64,000 bases of DNA from Bacteriovorax sp. (GCA_014377485.1 JACMPM010000024.1:17194-81193), one strand, 5' to 3'. Numbered from the stretch's first letter, positions 34,191 to 42,962 are shown. The notes: generated by a model not told the origin, from the sequence alone. Program-made: numbers and translations.

Positions 34191-35146
34191 GAGACTTATC
34201 CAAGGAAATATTAAGTGTGGATGCCCTCCACAAAACTTACGATATTAAAAAACTTTTTAGACCGACCCTAAAGCTCAAGGCCCTTTCGGACATAAATTTT
34301 CATTTAGATAAAAAAGAAACACTAGGTATCGTTGGTGAATCTGGTTGTGGAAAAAGCACTTTGGCAAAAGTTCTCACAAAACTTGAACCCAGAACTCTCG
34401 GAGAGATAAACCTACAAGGAATTAAATACGATGAAATTTCATCACATGATTTTCATTCAAAAATCCAAATGGTTTTCCAAGATCCATATCAATCATTAAA
34501 CCCTAGAAAAAAAGCTTTAGATATAATTGCTGATCCACTTCGCATCAATACGAATACATCGGCGAATGAAACTCGCGATCTTGTCATGGCCATGATGAAG
34601 AAAGTAGGACTCCGCGAAGAGTTCGCTCTACGCTACCCACACCATTTTAGTGGTGGCCAGCGCCAACGCTTAGGAATTGCTCGTGCCCTTATGCTTCGTC
34701 CAGAAATTCTTATCTTGGATGAACCGGTTTCAGCTCTCGATGTATCTATTCAGGCCCAAGTGCTAAATCTCCTTCTTGAACTTCAAGAAGAATTTAAACT
34801 ATCCTATATATTCATCTCTCACGACCTGGAAGTGGTTCAACATATGTCTGATCGAATTTTAGTCATGTATTTAGGCCGCGTGGTTGAATATGGAAGTAGA
34901 GATCAAATTTTTAATAATCCCCTTCATCCCTACACAAAAATTTTATTAGAAAGTGCTCCTAAAACTCATAGAGAAAAATCCAATCAAGCAATCACCGTAA
35001 AAGGTGAACTTCCCTCGGCCTTAAATTTACCAAAGGGATGCGCGTTTGAACCTCGCTGTCCATTTGCTAAACCTGGTTGCAAGGAAAGTATCCCTTTGTT
35101 AGAGATTAAACAGGGACGTGAAGTTGCTTGTTTTGAAGCTCATTAA
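34187..35146 (+). CDS. dppF: Dipeptide ABC transporter ATPase DppF
   Basis: The product has 319 residues from the ATG at 34187, which overlaps the dppD stop and follows GGAGG at seven bases. An in-frame start at 34157 lies inside dppD without a ribosome-binding site. Walker A is GESGCGKST, the signature is FSGGQRQRLGIARAL and Walker B is LILDEPVSALDV. The C-terminal cysteine motif CAFEPRCPFAKPGC is present as in DppD. It is the last gene of the dpp operon. No clear terminator follows; a short palindrome is 15 bases downstream. Confidence 0.92.
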   Translation: MRDLSKEILSVDALHKTYDIKKLFRPTLKLKALSDINFHLDKKETLGIVGESGCGKSTLAKVLTKLEPRTLGEINLQGIKYDEISSHDFHSKIQMVFQDPYQSLNPRKKALDIIADPLRINTNTSANETRDLVMAMMKKVGLREEFALRYPHHFSGGQRQRLGIARALMLRPEILILDEPVSALDVSIQAQVLNLLLELQEEFKLSYIFISHDLEVVQHMSDRILVMYLGRVVEYGSRDQIFNNPLHPYTKILLESAPKTHREKSNQAITVKGELPSALNLPKGCAFEPRCPFAKPGCKESIPLLEIKQGREVACFEAH

Positions 35147-35161
35147 TTTGTAAAAAATTTC

Positions 35162-35182
35162 GACATATATATATTATATGTC
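35162..35182. repeat. AT-rich palindrome after the dpp operon
   Basis: gacatata and tatatgtc form an 8-bp stem around five bases. On the plus strand A follows, not T, so it is not a standard terminator for dppF. It could be a regulator site for the next gene, whose start is at 35295. A second small palindrome, GATTAC-tc-GTAATC, lies at 35254-35267. Confidence 0.3.
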
Positions 35183-35294
35183 AAAAAAGTAAACACTCTC
35201 GTAGTTTAATTCCTTGAATTAAGATCAGATTATTTTTGGCACCTTACATGCAAGATTACTCGTAATCACGATAAACCCATCAGGCGAGGATTTT

Positions 35295-35834
35295 ATGAAA
35301 AAGATTTTATTATTTTTATTTGTTATTCCATCTCTAGCATGGACAATTGAATTTAACTCGCTTCCAGTAAAACCAAAAGTACTCGAGTTATCAAAATATA
35401 GACTTCTATCAGACAAATTAGAATTGAGACATATTCATGAAAGTCCTCGGACAGTTGTAAAAATTAATTTCAATACTAAAGAAATGAGTGATTTTTACTC
35501 AAAAGTTCTTAATTCAGATATAAATAAACTCTACTGTGACGGTGATTTCGCCCTCACATACGACTCTTATGGCACTCAGTATATAAATATAAATTCTATT
35601 AAAGTATGTGTTGATGAAGCAGGATTTATTGTAGCTCACTCAATTGGAATAGCTCAACTTGCTCCAAAAGAAATTTCTGCCAGTACCCGCTTGATCGAAG
35701 AGAGTCGTATTCCTGCAAAGACTGATGCGGTTGTTAATCAAAACAGAGCTGCAAAAGTTATTACACCGGTAGTTAATCCAAAAGCAGGATTTTTTTCGCC
35801 AAGAATAAGTGAAGTAACTACGCAATCAAAATAA
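35295..35834 (+). CDS. Small exported protein, unknown function
   Basis: The product has 179 residues with a signal peptide (MKKILLFLFVIPSLAWT). The mature protein has beta-like strands (YGTQYININSIKVCV) and two cysteines (LYCDG, KVCVD) that could pair. The last 40 residues are basic and probably flexible. AGGCGAGGA lies before the ATG. A rho-independent hairpin follows 28 bases after the stop. No family is recognised. Confidence 0.6.
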   Translation: MKKILLFLFVIPSLAWTIEFNSLPVKPKVLELSKYRLLSDKLELRHIHESPRTVVKINFNTKEMSDFYSKVLNSDINKLYCDGDFALTYDSYGTQYININSIKVCVDEAGFIVAHSIGIAQLAPKEISASTRLIEESRIPAKTDAVVNQNRAAKVITPVVNPKAGFFSPRISEVTTQSK

Positions 35835-35861
35835 TTTTGAATATCCATTTAAAAAAGCAGA

Positions 35862-35890
35862 CCCCAGAACTGAAAATCTGGGGATTTTTT
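35862..35890 (+). terminator. Rho-independent terminator, possibly bidirectional
   Basis: A perfect stem (ccccaga at 35862-35868 with tctgggg at 35877-35883) is followed by six T at 35885-35890. An A-run upstream (35851-35856) may also serve the convergent gene that ends at 35907. Confidence 0.8.
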
Positions 35891-35906
35891 ATTTTACAAT
35901 TACATT

Positions 35907-36737
35907 CTAGAAACGAGAATAATAATCATTCCAGAATTTTCCAGCATCGTCTTTTGCTCTGCTTTTATCATTGTATAAAGCTTCTAAACGACGTGTGAGA
36001 GTCTTATAAGTATAAGCTGGAATAAGTTCTCTTTTTTTATAACTATCATAAGTTCTAGACTTTAGACCGGCAGATAAATAGTCAAACTCTGCGTTTTGAA
36101 AAAGCTCTACTTCTGAGAAATAATATTTTACGCCTGGAATTTTTTTAACTGCAATCGAAGTATCAAAATAAGTCGCTTCTGTTTTTACATCGCGAATATA
36201 AATTTGAGAATCAAGACCCATCTCGCGAGTTAGGTCGCTATAAACCATAGCGTCTGCCTGGGCATTATCTCCAAACATTAGGATATGAAGTTTCTCTCCT
36301 GTTCTAGTATCAAGAGTCTTTATCTCTTCTTGTAAAATATTTTTGATAACTGCATGTTTAAAATCATAAGTAGACTCTTTGTTTTTTAAAGTTTTAAGCG
36401 TCGATCTACCAATTGGGAAATTGTACTTTTGTAACCACTCTTGGGCATTAAAGGTAATAGTTTGTGCTGCAGAAACATAGTAAAAACCAATGGCCTCAGA
36501 TTTTGCTTTTTCATTTCCTTTTATTTCAACGAGAAGATCACGCATTTCGAAATAGGGTATTTTTTTTAGAAAGTGATACGCCTGCTCTTGGATTTTACCA
36601 ACAGAGTTGGCTTTCTTTAAAGTGTCATCGATATCGGCAATGACAATCGTTTTTGAAAAGGCTTGAAAGGAATATGAGAACAAACATAGAACGAGGACAG
36701 ATAAGGTCCAAAGGCCAGATTTCAAATCACGTTTCAT
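35907..36737 (-). CDS. Exported App1-like HAD phosphatase
   Basis: The product has 276 residues from an ATG at 36737 with GGAG five bases upstream. The N-terminus is a signal peptide (LSVLVLCLFSYSFQAFS). The HAD motif I is D35-x-D37 (IADIDDTLK), motif II is in FYYVSAAQT and motif IV is LMFGDNAQADAM. This order fits the App1/DUF2183-like catalytic domain without its N-terminal sandwich. Unlike the cytoplasmic homologue at 19664, it should act in the periplasm, perhaps on phosphate esters or phospholipid breakdown products. That role is inferred. Confidence 0.7.
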   Translation of the reverse strand: MKRDLKSGLWTLSVLVLCLFSYSFQAFSKTIVIADIDDTLKKANSVGKIQEQAYHFLKKIPYFEMRDLLVEIKGNEKAKSEAIGFYYVSAAQTITFNAQEWLQKYNFPIGRSTLKTLKNKESTYDFKHAVIKNILQEEIKTLDTRTGEKLHILMFGDNAQADAMVYSDLTREMGLDSQIYIRDVKTEATYFDTSIAVKKIPGVKYYFSEVELFQNAEFDYLSAGLKSRTYDSYKKRELIPAYTYKTLTRRLEALYNDKSRAKDDAGKFWNDYYSRF

Positions 36738-36831
36738 TCGCACTCCATTGCAAAAGTTCTTTATTTTATAAACTGTAGCTTCTATGATAGAGAGCTATAA
36801 GAATTTTGTAAATCTAAGGATAAAACCAACT

Positions 36832-37419
36832 ATGGGACTCATGTATATTTTCCCCGTCTCTATAGAAGAAAGTGATCGCACTGAAATAATTTCAAATAAT
36901 AAAGACCCTATCAGGAAGACAGTTGTTCTTAAAACTTACGGCCTACCCATGGTTTTTTGGAGTTACCTAGCGGCAAGTTTGATCGTTATTGGGACGATGT
37001 GGCTAGCTTCTAAATCGGCCATTCACAAACTATTAACTTACGAAGACGCCAGTCTGCAGGGCCTCGCCTACTTAGTTCAATTCACCTTGATTTTAACTCC
37101 CTTCATTTTATTAGGTTTTTTTTTCTATGAAAAAGAATTAAGAAAAACTGGCCTTGAAATAAAACTAGTTTATAAAGTCTTTTTTATTCCATTCTATTTT
37201 AAAAATATTATTCTCGATTCAAATGATGCTCTTTCCGTAGATCATTTTATGGATTCACCCAATATGGCCAAAATTCATAATGTTTCTGAACTTAAGCATT
37301 TTGAGAATAAAGGTTATTTTGAATTGCATGCAATGAGCGGTGGGAAGAGTATTTTGATTGATCGCCATACAAGAAAGGCCGATCTGTTGAAGTTAAAAGA
37401 GCTCCTGTGTAAATATTAG
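36832..37419 (+). CDS. Membrane protein with two helices, unknown function
   Basis: The start is uncertain. I use the ATG at 36832, where AAGGA lies 11 bases upstream; an ATG at 36784 would add 16 residues but has no ribosome-binding site. Two membrane helices (VFWSYLAASLIVIGTMWLAS and YLVQFTLILTPFILLGFFFY) are followed by a soluble C-terminal part of about 90 residues. The C-terminal part has a PH-like look (HFENKGYFELHAM, KADLLKLKELL). No family is recognised. Confidence 0.55.
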   Translation: MGLMYIFPVSIEESDRTEIISNNKDPIRKTVVLKTYGLPMVFWSYLAASLIVIGTMWLASKSAIHKLLTYEDASLQGLAYLVQFTLILTPFILLGFFFYEKELRKTGLEIKLVYKVFFIPFYFKNIILDSNDALSVDHFMDSPNMAKIHNVSELKHFENKGYFELHAMSGGKSILIDRHTRKADLLKLKELLCKY

Positions 37420-37425
37420 TAAGAG

Positions 37426-37707
37426 CTATTGATCAGCTTCCATTTCTTTCATCATTTTTTCAGCTTTCTCTTGATTCTCTTTTATGATCAACATTTGCTT
37501 GGCAAGTTCCGCTTGTTGATTGGCTTCAGAATTGGCATGTGCAGTAGCTGTAGCAATTGCTTCTTCATGGGCTTTTTTAGCAAAATCGGCACCGGCCGCA
37601 TGATCGCGTGCATGCACATCGGGCGTATCAGTTGCAACATCTTACATAGCATTTAATTTGATGGAAAATAAAAACAAAACAGAAATAAGACAAGTAACTA
37701 ATTTCAT
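37426..37707 (-). pseudogene. Small exported Ala/Glu-rich protein with in-frame stop codon
   Basis: From the ATG at 37707, with GGAG five bases upstream, the frame encodes a signal peptide (MKLVTCLISVLFLFSIKLNA). It then meets a TAA at 37642-37644, codon 22. The same frame reads on without further stops: DVATDTPDVHARDHAAGADF and then a helical EEAIATATAHANSEANQQAE stretch down to 37426. Removing the single stop gives a 93-residue exported protein. This means a nonsense mutation, a sequencing error, or readthrough. An internal ATG at 37617 could give a short unsecreted peptide. Ochre stops at a signal-peptide junction are not a known normal arrangement. Confidence 0.6.
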
Positions 37708-37723
37708 TTTCTCTCCGTGAAAA

Positions 37724-38737
37724 TTATTTAAAGAAATTGCTCAATTCATTCATTACGATATCGCGATTTACATCTCTATCCATCATGACTTCATGCTTAG
37801 AAGTTGGAAGTATTGTGCGTTTGCAATCAGCGGCTTCATCACAAAGTTTAATCATCTCACTAGGCTCTGAATAGGCTTCAAGACCTGCATGAAAAACTCT
37901 AAGAGGAACACTTATCTCATGATAGTGCGAGTGCAAGGGGTTTGTGCCTTTCATGATTTCGAGAACCCATCTATTGGCCACTCCACCAAGTTTTGCTACA
38001 GGAAATGTGTCAAACATCGACATCGCCATTTTAAAACGTATAGGACTTGAGGTGAAAGTATTTTCTTCAAATTTAGAATCAGGTTCAAAACCTTTTTGTC
38101 CGATTGCAAATTTTGCTCCACGACCAGCGAGTGTTGAAGTCTCAACAATTACTCTCGCCACTGCGTATGAATACGGCTTGGTCATGATTTTTAACATTGG
38201 CGAACTTAGGGCCACTTTATTGAAATAGTCCGGGTGTTGAATTACGAAAGCTGTCGCAATTCCTGCTCCCATTGAATGAGCTAGTAAAAATCTCTTTTCA
38301 CAAATAGATTCCAGGCCTTGATTATTTACGAAAAGTCCTACGTCATTAACGTAGTTTTGAAAAAGATCAACATACCCCAGATCAGTTGGAGCTTTCATTC
38401 TTCCTGAAGAGCCTTGTCCTCGGTGATCCATTAAGTAAAAATTTAATTTTTTACCAGCGGCCGTGCGAGTAAGGTCATAGATAACTTCTGCGTATTTTTC
38501 AACCGGTTCCGTTCGCCCGGGCAAAATAACTACACAATTGCGAGCTCCAGCTTGTAGGAATGTTCTATAATGAATACGAACTTTTTCTGATCCATCAAAA
38601 AATCCTTCACCCATTTTTTGAATTAAGGGAACAATATTTTCTTTGTATTGCTCGTCATAATTATTTTCATCAAGTGCCATGCACGATGATGTAATGACCA
38701 GACCAATTGCAATCGAGATTAAAATTTTGTTCAACAT
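37724..38737 (-). CDS. Exported alpha/beta hydrolase (lysophospholipase/PldB-like)
   Basis: The product has 337 residues with a signal peptide (MLNKILISIAIGLVITSSCM). The nucleophile elbow is LAHSMGAG (S155), with DHRGQGSSGR before it, a hallmark of the Hydrolase_4/PldB group. The acid and histidine of the triad probably lie near LEAYSEP and SKHEVMMD at the C-terminus. It should act on lipids or esters in the periplasm or outside the cell. It follows the ferredoxin-like gene with four bases between, in the minus-strand series running from rpoH. Confidence 0.82.
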   Translation of the reverse strand: MLNKILISIAIGLVITSSCMALDENNYDEQYKENIVPLIQKMGEGFFDGSEKVRIHYRTFLQAGARNCVVILPGRTEPVEKYAEVIYDLTRTAAGKKLNFYLMDHRGQGSSGRMKAPTDLGYVDLFQNYVNDVGLFVNNQGLESICEKRFLLAHSMGAGIATAFVIQHPDYFNKVALSSPMLKIMTKPYSYAVARVIVETSTLAGRGAKFAIGQKGFEPDSKFEENTFTSSPIRFKMAMSMFDTFPVAKLGGVANRWVLEIMKGTNPLHSHYHEISVPLRVFHAGLEAYSEPSEMIKLCDEAADCKRTILPTSKHEVMMDRDVNRDIVMNELSNFFK

Positions 38738-38741
38738 AAAA

Positions 38742-39440
38742 TTATCCTCTAAATTTTTTATATTCCTTATCAGAAGGAGTTATTTTTTTATCGTTTTCGG
38801 CCTTTAATTTTTCCGTTTCTAGACGATCATCGCGAAGCTTTTGTTTTTCTGCCGAAAGTGGACGAGTGTAATCATTTTTTTCGTAATCAACTTTATCAGT
38901 GTCAAAAAACTTAGGGCGCTTTCCGCCTGCTAACTTTTTTGGCGCTTCTGAATCCTGGTTTTTTTCCCAGTGTTTTTTCCAAGTCTCGGCTTTCGCTAAA
39001 TTTTCAACTTCTTCTTTGGACCGTTCGTCTGCACGCTCAGCTCTAATTTTTTTAATATCAGGTTCTTTTCGAATTTTTGTATGTTGCTTTTTTTTTGAGA
39101 AATTTGATGTTTTATTTTTCAATCTGGCTTCGTCAGTAGCCTTATTGTGTTTAGTGATATCAATCGTCACATCCCCTGTCAAACAAGTCTGACAAGCAAG
39201 ACGCTCTTTAGTGATATGAAAAACGTTCCCTAACAGCTTTAATTCTTCAAACGGAGGTGGGGTAATATAATCTTCACCTGATACGATTTTAATAATGCAA
39301 TCAGTACAAGTTGCATGTCCGCCACAGCTAGATTTTATATATATATTTTGTTCGCGTAGGGCGACGAGAAGATTTTTCCCTTCTTCGACTTCAACGACAT
39401 CGCCGGAAGGTTTTAGTGTAACTTTGTATAATTTAGACAT
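38742..39440 (-). CDS. 2Fe-2S ferredoxin with long charged C-terminal tail
   Basis: The product has 232 residues. The N-terminal 95 residues are a plant-type ferredoxin domain with the ligands C-x5-C-x2-C (SSCGGHATCTDC) and a fourth cysteine in ACQTCLTG. About 130 residues follow, very rich in Lys, Glu, Asp and Arg (EPDIKKIRAERADERSKEEV), ending in KKFRG. The tail is likely disordered and may bind partners or nucleic acid; ferredoxins normally lack it. It lies between a PHA-system-like small gene and the PldB-like gene in a compact series. The partner reductase is not in the window. Confidence 0.85.
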   Translation of the reverse strand: MSKLYKVTLKPSGDVVEVEEGKNLLVALREQNIYIKSSCGGHATCTDCIIKIVSGEDYITPPPFEELKLLGNVFHITKERLACQTCLTGDVTIDITKHNKATDEARLKNKTSNFSKKKQHTKIRKEPDIKKIRAERADERSKEEVENLAKAETWKKHWEKNQDSEAPKKLAGGKRPKFFDTDKVDYEKNDYTRPLSAEKQKLRDDRLETEKLKAENDKKITPSDKEYKKFRG

Positions 39441-39447
39441 ATTTACC

Positions 39448-39732
39448 TTATAAATTTTTTGAGATCTGATCTTCGATTTTAGTCAAAATTTTTGACTTTA
39501 ATGCTCTCAAAATAATTGAGAGCTCGAGATCTGCTTCGCAATACGTATCAAAAAAGCACAGGGTTAATGTAAAACCTGCACCAGTTGATTTGATAATTTT
39601 TTTTACATCATCATAAGCAACATCTGCTTTGACTTGAAATTTTTGTGTGTATTCTGGAGTGATGACTGATTTAACTTTTGTGTAGGCGGCATCTCTATCA
39701 TTGACCGTTTTATAATCTATTTTTAGGGCCAT
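39448..39732 (-). CDS. Small protein, possibly of the polyhydroxyalkanoic acid system family
   Basis: The product has 94 residues and no signal. The C-terminal GFTLTLCFFDTYCEADLELS and ILRALKSKILTKIEDQISKN resemble the beta-strand plus amphipathic-helix end of PHA_gran_rgn proteins. Those are found near polyhydroxyalkanoate granules in other bacteria. The N-terminal similarity is weaker. GGAGAA lies seven bases before the ATG. It sits between dut and the ferredoxin gene. The role is uncertain. Confidence 0.6.
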   Translation of the reverse strand: MALKIDYKTVNDRDAAYTKVKSVITPEYTQKFQVKADVAYDDVKKIIKSTGAGFTLTLCFFDTYCEADLELSIILRALKSKILTKIEDQISKNL

Positions 39733-39749
39733 GGTTTTCTCCTTAATTA

Positions 39750-40220
39750 TTAATTTTTTCCAGTTGAACCAAATCCACCACTGCCACGAACAGTATTAGA
39801 GAGCTCAGCCTCACTTACTATATAGTGGGCCTGAGTAACTGGTGAAAGAACTAGTTGAGCAACGCGGTCGCCGTGACTAATCACTTCGTCAATATTACTT
39901 AGATTTCCAAGAATGATTTTAACTTCACCTCGGTAGTCTGAATCAATTGTTCCTGGAGAATTTAAAACCATTAACCCCGTTTTAAAAGACAATCCAGAAC
40001 GAGGGCGAACTTGCACTTCATACCCAAACGGAATTTCCATAGAAAGTCCTGTAGGCACTAATACACGTTCACCTGGTTTAATCAGAAGTGACTCTCCAGT
40101 ACCAAGGCTGGCGCGAACGTCAGCCCCTGCAGCACCTTTAGTCTCGTAACATGGAAGCGGAAAGCTCTCATCATAATGAGAGAGTTTTCGGACTAATACA
40201 TTTATTCTGTTATCGTTCAT
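39750..40220 (-). CDS. dut: dUTP diphosphatase
   Basis: The product has 156 residues and is a trimeric dUTPase. The five motifs are seen as GAAGADVRA, RPRSGLSFKTGL, GTIDSDYRGEVKI, GDRVAQLVLSPV and the C-terminal RGSGGFGSTG. It cleaves dUTP to dUMP and pyrophosphate, keeping uracil out of DNA and feeding thymidylate synthesis. The gene lies 19 bases downstream of pnp, so the two are likely co-transcribed. Confidence 0.95.
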   Translation of the reverse strand: MNDNRINVLVRKLSHYDESFPLPCYETKGAAGADVRASLGTGESLLIKPGERVLVPTGLSMEIPFGYEVQVRPRSGLSFKTGLMVLNSPGTIDSDYRGEVKIILGNLSNIDEVISHGDRVAQLVLSPVTQAHYIVSEAELSNTVRGSGGFGSTGKN

Positions 40221-40239
40221 TCTTTTCTCTTAAAATTTA

Positions 40240-42360
40240 TTACGATTTCTTTTTAACAGACTCAACTGCCTTTGCAGACAATTTGATTCTTCCCATTTTA
40301 TCAATTTCCATAACTTTAACTTTAATCATCTGACCTTCAGTTAAATAGTCCCCAACGTTTTGAACTCTATCATCAGATAATTCAGACACGTGAACCAGAC
40401 CAGAGATACCAGCGAACTCAACGAATGCACCGTACTCTTTAATAGAGTCAACGCGAGCTTCGAAGATTGAACCAATTTCTGGACCGTTGATTTGAAGATC
40501 AACTGCAGTTACGCAAGCTTTAAGAACTTCTTTATCAGAACCTAGCACTTTAACCATTCCTTCTTCAGTGATTTCGATTGTTACTTTATATTCTTCTTGA
40601 AGTTTCTTGATGTTTTTTCCACCAGGTCCGATCAATGCTCCAATTTTATCTGTTGGAATCATCACTGTCATAATAGTTGGAACACCTGGCTTGAATTCAG
40701 CACGAGGTTCTTTCATCGTTTTTTCCATTTCTGCAAGGATGTGCATTCTTCCCTTGTACGCCTGGTTGATTGCGTCTTCGATAATTTGCGGAGTAAGACC
40801 TGTGATCTTGATATCCATTTGAATCGCAGTTACACCATCTTTTGTTCCAGCAACTTTAAAATCCAAATCTCCTAAATGATCTTCATCACCTAAAATATCT
40901 GTAAGGATTTTATAATTAGCACCGTCAGTGATTAATCCCATTGCAATCCCAGCAACTGGTGCCGTGATAGGAATACCTGCATCCATAAGAGCAAGTGAAC
41001 CAGAACAAACTGATCCCATTGAACTTGATCCGTTAGATTCAAGAACTTCACACACAATTCTTGTCGTGTATGAGAAAGTTTCTTGAGGTGGCATAACAGC
41101 TTTAAGAGCACGTTCTGCAAGGTTACCGTGACCTAATTCACGTCTACCAGCTCCACGAGATCCTTTTGCTTCACCAACAGAGAATCCTGGGAAGTTATAG
41201 TGAAGATAAAATTTATTATAAGTAAGACCAGTAATACGGTCTTGCATTTGGTCCCCAAGAGATCCACCAACAGTTACTGTGGCCATAACTTGAGTTTCAC
41301 CACGAGTAAATAAAGACGATCCGTGTGGTGCTGCTAGAACTCCAACTTCAGTTTCAATTTTTCTTACTTCGTCTAGTCTTCTACCGGCAATTCTTTTTCC
41401 TTCAACTAAAATATCATTTCTCATCATATTGTAGAGAAGTTCATCCACGCCTTTGTAAGCTTCTTTAGAAGCTCCTTTGTCGTCTTTTAATCCGAATGCT
41501 GCTGGGTCAGCTTTTATAGCCTCAGCACAGGCCTTATTGATTGCACGAACTGCATCCTGACGTTGCATTTTATCGCTGATTCCAAGAGCTGCTCTGGCAG
41601 TTGTCGTGAAAGTAGTTTTAACTTTTTCTGTTAAAGTTGAATTTGTTGCAGCTGAAACGTATGAACGTTTTTTCTTCCCAACTTCTTTTTGCATTTTATC
41701 AACAAGAGCACAGAATGATTTAATTTGCTCATGACCAAAATTGATCGCGGCCAATACATCTTTTTCTGGAACGATATGAGCTTCACCTTCAACCATTAAT
41801 ATTGCTTCAGATGATGCTGTGATAGCGATTTCTAAATCTGATTTTACCCATTCTTCTAAATTTGGGTTAACAAGAAGTTTTCCATCAATACGGGCAACTT
41901 TACATGTTCCAAGAGAAGCTGAAAATGGAATGTCTGAGATAGCGATGGCAGCACTTGCACCTAGGCCCGCAAGAACTTCAGGATCTCCTGCTGGGTTGTA
42001 TGAGAGAACAGAACATGTAACGACAGTGTCGAACATATAATCACTTGGGAACATTGGGCGCAGACCGCGGTCAATAATTCTACAAGTTAATATTTCTGCA
42101 GTTGAAGGGCGGTTTTCGCGCTTCATGAATCCACCTAAAAATTTTCCAGCTCCGTAGAATTTTTCCTGGTATTCAACTAAAAGTGGAAAAAAATCTTGAC
42201 CGTCTTTTAATTCTCTTGCAGAACACACGGCAACGAGAACTTGAGTTCCGTTACAGCTTACTAGCACTGATCCGTCTGCTTGTTTAGCAAGGCGTCCAGT
42301 TTCTATAGTGACTTCTTTTCCACCATAATTGAGTTTGTACTCTTTTTTGTTTTCGTTCAT
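40240..42360 (-). CDS. pnp: Polyribonucleotide nucleotidyltransferase (PNPase)
   Basis: The product has 706 residues from the ATG at 42360 (MNENKKEYKLN), with GGAG nine bases upstream; in-frame upstream starts reach 42402. It has two RNase PH domains (GSVLVSCNGTQVLVAVCSAR and the second with GSSSMGSVCSGSLALMDAGI). A KH domain (IGALIGPGGKNIKKLQEEY) and an S1 domain (GSIFEARVDSIKEYGAFVEF) follow. It degrades and tails RNA with phosphate or nucleoside diphosphates. It is placed just after rpsO, the classical order in bacteria. Confidence 0.96.
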   Translation of the reverse strand: MNENKKEYKLNYGGKEVTIETGRLAKQADGSVLVSCNGTQVLVAVCSARELKDGQDFFPLLVEYQEKFYGAGKFLGGFMKRENRPSTAEILTCRIIDRGLRPMFPSDYMFDTVVTCSVLSYNPAGDPEVLAGLGASAAIAISDIPFSASLGTCKVARIDGKLLVNPNLEEWVKSDLEIAITASSEAILMVEGEAHIVPEKDVLAAINFGHEQIKSFCALVDKMQKEVGKKKRSYVSAATNSTLTEKVKTTFTTTARAALGISDKMQRQDAVRAINKACAEAIKADPAAFGLKDDKGASKEAYKGVDELLYNMMRNDILVEGKRIAGRRLDEVRKIETEVGVLAAPHGSSLFTRGETQVMATVTVGGSLGDQMQDRITGLTYNKFYLHYNFPGFSVGEAKGSRGAGRRELGHGNLAERALKAVMPPQETFSYTTRIVCEVLESNGSSSMGSVCSGSLALMDAGIPITAPVAGIAMGLITDGANYKILTDILGDEDHLGDLDFKVAGTKDGVTAIQMDIKITGLTPQIIEDAINQAYKGRMHILAEMEKTMKEPRAEFKPGVPTIMTVMIPTDKIGALIGPGGKNIKKLQEEYKVTIEITEEGMVKVLGSDKEVLKACVTAVDLQINGPEIGSIFEARVDSIKEYGAFVEFAGISGLVHVSELSDDRVQNVGDYLTEGQMIKVKVMEIDKMGRIKLSAKAVESVKKKS

Positions 42361-42428
42361 TTGAAATTGCTCCATCGTAAATTGCGATGCCATTAGCGGC
42401 AACGTTTTTAGGATCGGAATTAAAGATT

Positions 42429-42454
42429 TAGACGGGACTTAAAAGATATTTCAA
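42429..42454 (-). promoter_or_regulatory. Weak heat-shock-type promoter candidate for pnp
   Basis: On the minus strand TTGAAA (42449-42454), 12 bases, then CCCGTCTA (42429-42436) loosely fits the sigma-32 pattern CTTGAAA-N12-14-CCCCATNT. It lies about 70 bases before the pnp start, in the gap after the rpsO terminator. The match is partial. Confidence 0.25.
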
Positions 42455-42567
42455 TACACTGATTTGATACTTAGGAGAATTTCAAGGCCTCTGTATTCAA
42501 ATATCCCTCAAATTCCCAACTCAAAAATTTAACGACTTTCCTGTGAGATATTTTAACCTTTTAAAAC

Positions 42568-42591
42568 AAAAAAGGAACCCGAAGGTTCCTT
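42568..42591 (-). terminator. Rho-independent terminator after rpsO
   Basis: The minus strand reads AAGGAACC, a TTCG tetraloop, GGTTCCTT, then more T. The arms are 42572-42579 and 42584-42591 and the T-run is 42568-42573. It separates rpsO (stop at 42609) from pnp and may allow partial readthrough. Confidence 0.85.
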
Positions 42592-42608
42592 TTTTGGTAA
42601 GTTTTTTA

Positions 42609-42887
42609 TTATTTTCTTAAACCTAATTTCTTAATCAATGCTTGGTACTTTGGTGCATCAGTTCTTGAAATGTAAGTTAAAAGTCTTTTTCTTTGACCGA
42701 TAAGTTTTAATAAACCACGGTTTCCAGAATAGTCATGTTTGTGTTTAGCAAAATGTGGAGCAAGATTAGCAATTCTTGCAGTGATCAACGCAACTTGTAC
42801 AGCTGTGCATCCACTGTCTTTTTCACTTGAACCAAATTCTTTTCCGAATTCAGCTACTACTTTTGTAGATTGTTCTAAAGAAATCAT
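42609..42887 (-). CDS. rpsO: 30S ribosomal protein S15
   Basis: The product has 92 residues. It has the S15 helices, with conserved GCTAVQVALITARIANLAPH, then FAKHKHDYSGNRGLLKLIGQ, then RKRLLTYI. It binds 16S rRNA helices 20-22 and is needed for assembly of the small subunit. GAGGAG lies before the ATG. It is the second gene of the series after rpoH and ends in a strong terminator before pnp. Confidence 0.97.
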   Translation of the reverse strand: MISLEQSTKVVAEFGKEFGSSEKDSGCTAVQVALITARIANLAPHFAKHKHDYSGNRGLLKLIGQRKRLLTYISRTDAPKYQALIKKLGLRK

Positions 42888-42962
42888 AAATGTCTCCTCG
42901 CCAATGTTTCAGTAAGATTTAATCAGACCAAAATAAAGGTGTTTAATAATAGTTTTAGTGTT

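Noticed and set aside
35162..35182. Palindrome after dppF as a terminator
   Set aside because: No T-run follows on the plus strand; kept only as a low-confidence palindrome.
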